IMG/VR virus record: IMGVR_UViG_3300047557_000257
Location: 1-30,027 of that record
DNA length: 30,027 nucleotides
Strand: one strand, 5' to 3'
Source of the DNA: a virus
Shown here: positions 24,445 to 30,027 of the stretch, piece after piece
How positions within the stretch are numbered: the first letter of the stretch is position 1
Layout of the letters: every line of letters starts with the position of its first letter
Position numbers and translations under genes: made by a program
Notes under the pieces: model-generated
What the model was told of the DNA's origin: nothing
What the model saw: the letters and a program-made list of their open reading frames with translations, nothing else
The model's database searches: none

Positions 24445-24977
24445 TTGTATTGTTCTTCTGTATAGAACGGTGGTGAAGAATAAGCACTAACTTTGGACGC
24501 GATTTCCATAGCCACTAATGGCTCGGCTCCTGCGTGTAGTGCGCCTAGCGCAAAAGGTCCACCTGAACCGATTGCATAAATATTATCTTCGCTCTTCATA
24601 ACTGACAAGTCTTCGTCAACATCAAATAGTTCTCCACCGACTGCCATCAAGAACTGGAATCTCATAGATTCTTTCTTGTCATCGTCGAATGAATAACCGT
24701 TGTCAGTTAAGCATTTACGCAAGGAAGGCATCGCCTTAACAATCATATAGCGATACGGGTCTTTTTTATCCTTCTGGGTAAACTGTGGTGGCATCCATAT
24801 GTTCTGGGCTATGTCGCAAGGAACTACTTCTCCTGCTCCTGCAACTAATATCGGACCACGTTTAGCAATCTTCTTCATTACTTTGTGAGCGTATACTCGA
24901 CCTGAATCATCAATGACTCTGCTATCAGCAACTAATATGCTTTTAGAGTCATATTCAATACCGATAATCGTTGTCAT
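24441..24977 (-). CDS. HslV/proteasome-like Ntn-hydrolase (candidate maturation protease)
   Basis: Product of 178 aa, the length of HslV. It begins M-TTIIGIEYDSKSILVADSRV. Counting from the Thr exposed by Met removal, T1, D17 and R19 fall exactly where proteasome-type peptidases have catalytic residues. K31 in AHKVMKK can supply the K33 role with a two-residue shorter loop. IYAIGSGGPFALGALHA (about 132-148 of the precursor) matches the HslV segment AIGSGGPYA. There is no propeptide and no HslU-like ATPase nearby. It lies between portal and capsid genes, where phages usually encode the prohead protease, and no other protease is seen there. SD AGGAGGGG is strong. Fold assignment is confident; a role in scaffold or capsid cleavage is inference. 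Confidence 0.8.
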   Translation of the reverse strand: MTTIIGIEYDSKSILVADSRVIDDSGRVYAHKVMKKIAKRGPILVAGAGEVVPCDIAQNIWMPPQFTQKDKKDPYRYMIVKAMPSLRKCLTDNGYSFDDDKKESMRFQFLMAVGGELFDVDEDLSVMKSEDNIYAIGSGGPFALGALHAGAEPLVAMEIASKVSAYSSPPFYTEEQYK

Positions 24978-24991
24978 TGTCCCCTCCTAAA

Positions 24992-26761
24992 TTATCGTCG
25001 TCGAATAGTTCTTACGCTTGCTGTTGGTTCTCCGCCTCCAGATATACCTGAAAGCAAACTCATAATGTCTGGTGCTCCACCTTGCTGTTCTCCAGGGGTA
25101 GGAAGAGCGCCTCCTGCCAGTGCTTCGGGAGCAGGGGACGGTTGCTCAACCATTTGTTCGGCACCAGCAGGAGGAACCTGTTCTGCAGGAGCGAAGACTT
25201 CCTCAATCGCATCCTCAAGCGCCTGTCCCTTTTGGCGAGCCTTGATAACTGCAGCAACCTTACGCACAACTTCAGAGGCATCTTGTCCTTCAGTTGCCAT
25301 TGCTGGAATTGCTTGTGTGTACTGTGTAAGTGAACCAAGAAGTGCGGTACGCATATTCTCGATTTCAATCTTTTCAAGTTCTTGAGTTACGTTAACTGTA
25401 AACGGAAGTTCGCGCATTGCTAAATCTTTGGAGATAAGTCCTCCACCTAAAGCCTGTAGCATAAAGATAAGACCTTGCGCTGGGTTAAGACCTGCAAGCA
25501 TTCCATAACGAACGTCTGCTGAGTAGTCACCCTTAATGTCTTTGCGTGGGCTGTAGGTAATTTCGTAAGGTGAACCTGCGTCCACACCACGAATTGTCTT
25601 TTCTTTAGGGAAAATCTTTTCATCAACCATAAAGCAAATCTGAATTACATCGCGCAAAGCGCTCGCAAAGATTGCTTGTGCTGATTTAACCTGGGTATCA
25701 AAGGCACCCATAAGAGCCTGTACGCCCTGACCAGTAACGATAGAGGCATCAATATTGCCTGTACGTCCTTCAGGGTAACGAGCACCAACACGCATTTCTT
25801 GATTAAGCAATGTCTGCTCAGTAAATGCGCCCGCTGGAATAGGAAGTTCTACACGGCGCACACCTGCTGGGTTGGATGTACGGATAACCGCATCTCCACC
25901 AAGTTGCAAATTCTGTACATCGGTTGGTAGAACGATTGGAGACTGTACAGATTTCTCTGCTGCCTCCATTGCAAGCAACGCAAAGCGGTTGCGAAGCAAC
26001 TGAATACCAATGATGTCATCGAATTGACCACGCATCTCACCATCAACAGATGGCTTACGTGCGACAACAATCATCATCTTGCCCAATGGATTCTTTGCTT
26101 TTGAAAGAACTAGATTATTTTTGTCTGGGAGATAGATTATTGATTGGTCTTCGTCGTAATAGCGAACCATCTCAACCTGCTGAGTCAAATCTTGCTCGTA
26201 CCGTAGAGGTCCAAGAAGTTCAATCTCAAGTTCAGGGAACATAGCAACAAGTTCGCCAAGTGTCATTGAGTAGCGTTTTGCAAATGCCGTGCATCGTCCG
26301 TAGCGGTCAAACTCAGGGTAAGCACCTATTGGGTTTTCTAGGCGAATGCGTGGCAGTTTTGCTTCTTCATCCAGTTCAATTACGAACGGGAGGAATCCAT
26401 ATGTTAAGTACCAGTCCGCTCCTTGGTACATCTGTACAGCCAAATCTGAGTGAGCAAAATAATTAGAGGCAATGCGAGTACGTGTATCAGCAAACTTACG
26501 AGCCCTATCAGAAACCGAGTTCGCTGCATTGCAGTTGACCGCTGGTAGTGGAGCCATAACCTCTGAAAGGTCTCGCGCAACAATATCCACAAAATTTGCA
26601 ACGACATTTGCATCTACTCCGTCTGGAAAGAAGTCAGGATAGACTGATGCAATTTGACCTTTGCGGACAGCAAGTACGTCAAGGTTGCGAGCGTCTCTAT
26701 CGACAGCACGATAGCGCAGCGATTCTACGCGGGCTGCGACTTGTTCCATTGAGAGTGCCAT
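24992..26761 (-). CDS. Portal protein
   Basis: Product of 589 aa placed right after the terminase. The N-terminal half mixes helices and strands (NLDVLAVRKGQIASVYPDFF, then IVARDLSEVMAPLPAVNC). The middle has GAYPEFDRYGRCTAFAKRYS and a long helix ALLAMEAAEKSVQSPIVLP. About residues 335-375 (VGARYPEGRTGN and ASIVTGQGVQALMGAFDTQ) look like the portal wing/stem region. The last 70 residues are Pro/Gly/Gln-rich and probably flexible. Size, gene order and helix pattern fit a dodecameric portal that threads DNA into the head. It starts 6 nt after the terminase stop. Confidence 0.75.
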   Translation of the reverse strand: MALSMEQVAARVESLRYRAVDRDARNLDVLAVRKGQIASVYPDFFPDGVDANVVANFVDIVARDLSEVMAPLPAVNCNAANSVSDRARKFADTRTRIASNYFAHSDLAVQMYQGADWYLTYGFLPFVIELDEEAKLPRIRLENPIGAYPEFDRYGRCTAFAKRYSMTLGELVAMFPELEIELLGPLRYEQDLTQQVEMVRYYDEDQSIIYLPDKNNLVLSKAKNPLGKMMIVVARKPSVDGEMRGQFDDIIGIQLLRNRFALLAMEAAEKSVQSPIVLPTDVQNLQLGGDAVIRTSNPAGVRRVELPIPAGAFTEQTLLNQEMRVGARYPEGRTGNIDASIVTGQGVQALMGAFDTQVKSAQAIFASALRDVIQICFMVDEKIFPKEKTIRGVDAGSPYEITYSPRKDIKGDYSADVRYGMLAGLNPAQGLIFMLQALGGGLISKDLAMRELPFTVNVTQELEKIEIENMRTALLGSLTQYTQAIPAMATEGQDASEVVRKVAAVIKARQKGQALEDAIEEVFAPAEQVPPAGAEQMVEQPSPAPEALAGGALPTPGEQQGGAPDIMSLLSGISGGGEPTASVRTIRRR

Positions 26762-26767
26762 AGTTTC

Positions 26768-28633
26768 CTATCCGTATGTTTCTTGCCATTGCTCGGCAAA
26801 GGCTTCATCAAGATTTATTTCCATTCGGCGCTGAGACTGTGCTCTAGTTGCCCAACGGTTTTGCACCCAGCGCTGTTGCTGAGTTCCTGTTTGCATCATT
26901 TCTCTGACGCGGATGATTGCAAACCACAATGCCATCACACAGTCAGTTGCGTTTCTGGTATCAGGCTTCCAAGTTATTAGTTGTTGCACTAGCGCCTTAA
27001 GACCCTCTGAGCCTTCGTTGCTAGGTAGTTCTATTAAATTGTTATCCTGGAATCTTCCATCTCTAAGATTGCCAAACAAACCTGACATAGAAGCCACACC
27101 AAAGTTAGTATCCCACTTATTCTTACCAGTGAAGTGAGAGTTGAGTTGGCAGCCGTGCATCGACAACCAGTTACGCAACCTGTCATCGAGGGCGTATGCT
27201 TTCTGGTGGGCGTTGATTTCAATTCGTATTTCCTGTGGCTTGTATCTTTGAACCCAGTCTTCAATCAGGTTCTGAATCTTGTCTGGTGTTGGGTCTGTCA
27301 TATTGACACAATCAAGAATATAAATCATTGAGTCAGCCTTGTTGTAAGTAACTACAACGGCTGCGGTGTTACCTGTCATAGCAGGGTCTAGCCCTATAAC
27401 GGTATAGCCCTCGACCTGTCGTGGATGACCTGCAGCACCTGGTTTAAGCGGTCCGCGCTTTCGCATACCGTTGACACATCCTGCAACTGCTGCTGGCGGA
27501 AAGATTGCGTCTTCGACAACGTCTTCTTGTTGATAGACCATAGCCCAGACAGAAGGGGCGACTTCGCTTCTTCTAGTGAAGAGAGCGCCTCCGTCCCATT
27601 TTGGATATAGTCCTTGTTCATCAGGTTCATCATTCTCGCCCTCAGGGCGGTCAGTCTTGGCCCACAACGTTTTCCAGTTGTCTGGCTTCTCATCAAACTC
27701 AAGGACCGCTGGCATCGCACAATATGTGAAAGGCGATTTACCACCAGTCCAGTTAGAGCCGTCCCGTATCTGTTTGTATAAGTCGACAGGAGCAACACGG
27801 GTCCCTACGATAAGTAGTTTCCCGTGTCGTCCTAAACGCGTGATTACTTCTTTTTGAAGCCATTCAATTTGCTTCTCCCACTCGTGGGCATTGGAGTTCA
27901 TCACGACATCGTCTAGGATAATCAGGTCGGCACGAGCACCGTAAATTTGAGAACCAAAGCCTAGGGCTTGTACCGTAGGGTCTTTTTCTCCAGAGTCTCG
28001 ACCTGTACCTAGATAAATCATATCGGCGGACCACGTAGGAGAGTCCGCCTTATATCCACCGTTAGGACCGAAAGCCGTTTGGAGTTTAATCCAGGACGGA
28101 TGGCTTAGTCTGGTCTTGATGGCTGAAAGGAACTTACGCGCCATACCCTGAGTCTTGGAGACCAGGATAATGCGAATGTTAGGGTTTGTGGCAATTCGGT
28201 AGGTGACGTAGTTAATCGTCAGCACCGTGCTCTTGGCGTGCTCAGGGGGTACGTTAATCAGTACTCGGTTGGCAGCGCCTTGCTCGTAGGTCATAGACGG
28301 ATGTAACCATCTTGGCTCCCTACCCTCAATCAGGTCAATCCAGTCGAGTTGGTGGGGGAACAACTTGGTGTCTAGGAACTCTTCTGAGAATTGCTCAAAG
28401 GAAATATCCTTCAGGTTGGCTAGGTCAGCCTTGACCCCTTTACCCTCAAGTCTTGCCTTATCGGCTCGTTCCTTGAAGTTGGCGTCAGCCATAGTCCATT
28501 GTCGGAAGGTAACCTCATTACGGTTAACCGACTCCATAGCAGCCTTGATGGTGCTACCTTGGCTCAGTTGGTGGAGCACTCGCTCCATAGCCTCGCCCTT
28601 TGGGATGTCCACTTTCCCAGGTCTGCGTCCCAT
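26768..28633 (-). CDS. terL: Terminase large subunit
   Basis: Product of 621 aa. The ATPase domain has Walker A VPPEHAKST (128-136), Walker B ADLIILDDVV (235-244) and a coupling motif VGTR (276-279). The RNase H-like nuclease has GLDPAMTG (D416), IEIN (E472) and ATDCVMALW (D564). The protein packages DNA into the procapsid through the portal. The first 65 residues (STIKAAMESVNRNEVTFRQW) look like the helix-turn-helix of small terminase subunits; no separate small subunit gene is present in the window. Start has AGGAG four nt before the ATG; a late promoter lies about 200 nt upstream. Confidence 0.93.
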   Translation of the reverse strand: MGRRPGKVDIPKGEAMERVLHQLSQGSTIKAAMESVNRNEVTFRQWTMADANFKERADKARLEGKGVKADLANLKDISFEQFSEEFLDTKLFPHQLDWIDLIEGREPRWLHPSMTYEQGAANRVLINVPPEHAKSTVLTINYVTYRIATNPNIRIILVSKTQGMARKFLSAIKTRLSHPSWIKLQTAFGPNGGYKADSPTWSADMIYLGTGRDSGEKDPTVQALGFGSQIYGARADLIILDDVVMNSNAHEWEKQIEWLQKEVITRLGRHGKLLIVGTRVAPVDLYKQIRDGSNWTGGKSPFTYCAMPAVLEFDEKPDNWKTLWAKTDRPEGENDEPDEQGLYPKWDGGALFTRRSEVAPSVWAMVYQQEDVVEDAIFPPAAVAGCVNGMRKRGPLKPGAAGHPRQVEGYTVIGLDPAMTGNTAAVVVTYNKADSMIYILDCVNMTDPTPDKIQNLIEDWVQRYKPQEIRIEINAHQKAYALDDRLRNWLSMHGCQLNSHFTGKNKWDTNFGVASMSGLFGNLRDGRFQDNNLIELPSNEGSEGLKALVQQLITWKPDTRNATDCVMALWFAIIRVREMMQTGTQQQRWVQNRWATRAQSQRRMEINLDEAFAEQWQETYG

Positions 28634-28831
28634 TGTTCTCCTAAATAAGTGAGCGGGGTACTTTGGCTTCCGTGGGCATCTAGTGCCACTTGGGAATCGA
28701 GCCCTACCTCCTGCCTTACGGCGGTGTGCTTGCCAATCACTATGACGGTATGCTGTTTCCCCCCAGGGTGGGTATTCAACTTTCTGCGAGAGGTCTCAGC
28801 CCCACACCCTGTTGCTCAAAACTAAAAACCT
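28634..28831 (-). promoter_or_regulatory. Structured leader of the terminase operon
   Basis: About 190 nt between the predicted late promoter and the terminase ATG. The minus strand holds CCGCC-GTAA-GGCAGG (a stem with a GTAA tetraloop and one bulge) and GGG-CTCGATT-CCC, which looks like a tRNA T-arm. A surrounding TAGTG/CACTA pairing spans 62 nt. A complete tRNA does not fit: acceptor and anticodon stems fail. A TTG-started frame (28564-28779) runs through it, but it has no protein-like features and overlaps terL. The leader may carry a regulatory RNA fold or a packaging recognition site. Confidence 0.4.
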
Positions 28832-28860
28832 ATTATAAACGCCCACCGTTAAACGGTCAG
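28832..28860 (-). promoter_or_regulatory. Late promoter with palindromic operator
   Basis: Minus-strand -35 CTGACC (28855-28860) and perfect -10 TATAAT (28832-28837), 17 bp apart. The spacer contains the palindrome ACCGTT-A-AACGGT (28845-28857), 6-bp arms around one base, which overlaps the -35 end. A dimeric regulator bound there would block or reposition RNA polymerase. It is the only good promoter upstream of terL, so it probably drives the whole late operon. Confidence 0.6.
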
Positions 28861-28867
28861 AATATGG

Positions 28868-29044
28868 GCACCTGATATATATTATATAATTTTATATATT
28901 ATATATATACGTCGCGTAGCCCGCAAGAGGCGGAGCGACGCTCCGTATAGATATTAAATATCTATACATATAAGATAACCTGTTCAAATCGGAAAACCGA
29001 ACAGGTTTTCAGAATATATTTTTATTAGTTGCCCTTTGGGCAAC
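28868..29044. other. AT-rich dyad cluster, candidate replication origin
   Basis: An AT tract (about 28873-28909) is followed by CGTCGC/GCGACG (28910-28915 / 28935-28940), then CGGAGC-GAC-GCTCCG (28931-28945), the 23-bp palindrome centred at 28956 (11-bp arms GTATAGATATT / AATATCTATAC), AACCTGTTC/GAACAGGTT (28977-29007) and GTTGCCC-TTT-GGGCAAC (29028-29044). The first two dyads exclude each other. No ORF. Stacked dyads beside an unwinding-prone tract at a divergent intergenic site fit an origin or terminase cut site. Confidence 0.4.
28977..29009 (+). terminator. Possible rho-independent terminator
   Basis: Nine-bp stem AACCTGTTC (28977-28985) / GAACAGGTT (28999-29007) with an inner CGG/CCG option, followed by TTTTC in plus orientation. 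The T-tract is short. No plus-strand gene lies upstream in the window, so it may instead be part of the dyad cluster. Confidence 0.3.
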
Positions 29045-29071
29045 AAAAGTGCAGGTCAGAGGCATATTATA

Positions 29072-29440
29072 GGGCGCGAATATAACAGAAAATTTTAGGG
29101 TGAGACTATCGCGCCCAGTCCAGTCGGGTTTAATTAGTCTGGGGTCAGACACGCAGGGGCAGGGCTGAGGGTATTTTCTGACCCTGCCTATCGTCTGCCG
29201 ATTGACTTAGTATCTATTGACCCCATTAGGGGGTCTTCTCTTGATGTCTTCTGATATTAAACGAGGAGATAGGCAGATAAATAAATGAATGCGGGGGAAT
29301 AGGAGGGGGCTTACTATCTCCCCCGCAGGGTCAATGAGCCCCCCTCGTTATGGATTAAATCTTAAATAGTTGAAAGTTAAACTAAATCAGGGGGAATCTA
29401 TCGAACAGATGTGCTAACCGATAGTGTGACCGACATCACT
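29072..29440 (+). other. GC-rich hairpin array with alternative pairings
   Basis: No ORF is supported. Perfect stems: GGGCGCGA/TCGCGCCC (29072-29079 / 29109-29116); GGGTCAGA/TCTGACCC (29142-29149 / 29177-29184), which competes with GGCAGGG/CCCTGCC (29158-29164 / 29182-29188); GACCCC/GGGGTC (29219-29224 / 29230-29235), followed by a T-rich TTCTCTT; TGCGGGGGA/TCCCCCGCA (29290-29298 / 29319-29327) extended by ATAG/CTAT, whose loop GAGGGGGCT can instead pair with AGCCCCCCTC (29337-29346); and CTATCG/CGATAG (29398-29403 / 29419-29424). The recurring mutually exclusive pairs look like RNA switching or attenuation, or protein-binding DNA. Confidence 0.45.
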
Positions 29441-29450
29441 AAAAAGGTTA

Positions 29451-29479
29451 TTGACAGGTTTAGGCTTAAGGCGTAAAGT
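29451..29479 (+). promoter_or_regulatory. Promoter for the SprT-like gene
   Basis: Perfect -35 TTGACA (29451-29456) and -10 TAAAGT (29474-29479) separated by 17 bp. Transcription would start about 29486, roughly 38 nt before the ATG at 29524. The region just downstream, CTATCGG (29485-29491), can pair with CCGATAG (29418-29424) at the DNA or longer-transcript level. Confidence 0.55.
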
Positions 29480-29523
29480 TCTACCTATCGGCAGGAGATA
29501 CCGCCGAGACAGGAGAAAAGAAA

Positions 29524-30027
29524 ATGAACACCTCAACAATCGAGAAGACCGAGAGGCTATCAAATATCGCTCAAGCCCTCGAAAATGCTCACGAGATTAT
29601 TCGAGAGAAGACAGGCGCACCCCGCGCCACTATCCTAGTCACCCGCAAGACAGGGCGCACAATGGGACACTTTACTCACGCTAAGATATGGAAGGCGGGC
29701 GAGGATAATTTCCACGAGATTATGGTCTCCGCAAATTATTTTGAGCGCGGAGCGCGGGCGGTATTGGGAACTCTTCTTCACGAGGTAGCGCACTCTCTAG
29801 ACCTGCAAAATGGGATTCAAGGCGTGACAGGGGACGGCTATCACAACAAAAAGTTCAAGGCTACCGCCGAGGCTCTAGGGCTCACAATCACCCAAGCGAA
29901 TGGGATTGGGTGGAGCGTGACCGAGGTATCCGACGAGTGCGCCGAGCGGTGGGCGGAGGCTCTCGCTTTGATTGAGAATGCCCTCCTACTTATGGCGGAC
30001 AGCGAACAAGGCGCAAAGACTAAGGGC
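29524..30027 (+). CDS. SprT-like zinc metallopeptidase (partial)
   Basis: An open frame of 168 codons runs off the right edge. It has LLHEVAHSLD with zinc-binding HEVAH (86-90) and YHNKKFKATAEALGL with the third ligand H107, then IGWSVTEVSDECAERWAEAL. HExxH followed by YHNKKF and a GW motif is the typical actinophage SprT-like family; SprT/Spartan relatives cleave DNA-protein crosslinks in eukaryotes, but the phage role is unknown. The start follows GACAGGAGAAAAGAAA with good spacing. It is the only plus-strand gene in the window and is somewhat GC-richer than the late operon, so it probably belongs to an early or accessory arm. A zinc ribbon may follow outside the window. Confidence 0.85.
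   Translation, partial: MNTSTIEKTERLSNIAQALENAHEIIREKTGAPRATILVTRKTGRTMGHFTHAKIWKAGEDNFHEIMVSANYFERGARAVLGTLLHEVAHSLDLQNGIQGVTGDGYHNKKFKATAEALGLTITQANGIGWSVTEVSDECAERWAEALALIENALLLMADSEQGAKTKG

Noticed and set aside
28690-28770. tRNA gene
   Set aside because: T-arm-like and D-arm-like pieces exist but acceptor and anticodon stems do not pair and the length is too short.
28564-28779. 71-codon minus ORF with TTG start ahead of terL
   Set aside because: It overlaps terL by 70 bp, lacks a convincing ribosome binding site and domain features, and covers a structured leader. Kept only as part of the leader entry.
29451-29684. Plus-strand 77-codon arginine-rich ORF
   Set aside because: It lies in another frame over the SprT-like start; the 29524 frame has HExxH and a proper ribosome binding site.

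Overview
The window is a segment of a tailed double-stranded DNA bacteriophage. From about 28.6 kb down to 0.8 kb one tightly packed operon on the minus strand carries, in transcription order: terminase, portal, an HslV/proteasome-like protease, several large virion-associated proteins, a scaffold-like protein, the major capsid protein, a run of tiny lysine-rich proteins, a head-tail adaptor, fibre and adhesin genes, a glycosyltransferase, a large tail protein and a lysis cassette. Ten gene junctions share the stop/start TAATG, so translational coupling is the rule. A strong rho-independent terminator (714-764) closes the operon. No tape-measure protein, tail tube, sheath or baseplate gene is visible, so the virion is most likely short-tailed (podovirus-like). 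The PD-(D/E)XK nuclease, SprT-like metallopeptidase, M15-type lysin, small basic proteins and CFGC protein resemble families I know from actinobacterial and freshwater phages. An uncultured actinobacterial host, perhaps freshwater, is therefore plausible, but this is inference.

Left edge (1-713, minus): a PD-(D/E)XK exonuclease is split between two overlapping frames (298-486 and 1-305, the latter leaving the window). It sits behind a consensus-like twin promoter and a long hairpin-containing leader. 803-1704: two small membrane proteins flank an M15-type peptidoglycan hydrolase. 1705-10304: tail and receptor-binding region, with a 736-aa beta-rich protein, a glycosyltransferase, a glycine-rich adhesin, a carbohydrate-binding-like fibre protein and an Ala/Ser/Thr-repeat fibre, with small coupled ORFs between them. 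10313-13277: adaptor, connector-like genes and seven micro-genes of very basic proteins. 13340-15044: major capsid and scaffold. 15165-24217: internal or ejected virion protein candidates, including a 1563-aa protein. 24217-28633: a small conserved protein, the protease, the portal and the terminase.

Right edge (28634-29523): about 0.9 kb without a convincing gene. It holds a likely late promoter with a palindrome in its spacer, an AT-rich block with stacked dyads (a candidate replication origin or packaging region), and GC-rich hairpins several of which exclude one another. Beyond this, on the plus strand, a TTGACA-type promoter precedes a SprT-like zinc metallopeptidase (29524 to the window end), so the non-coding block separates divergent transcription units.

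The most notable points are the HslV-like threonine protease in the usual place of a prohead protease, the split nuclease, the lysine-rich micro-gene cluster, and the alternative-pairing hairpins of the right intergenic block.
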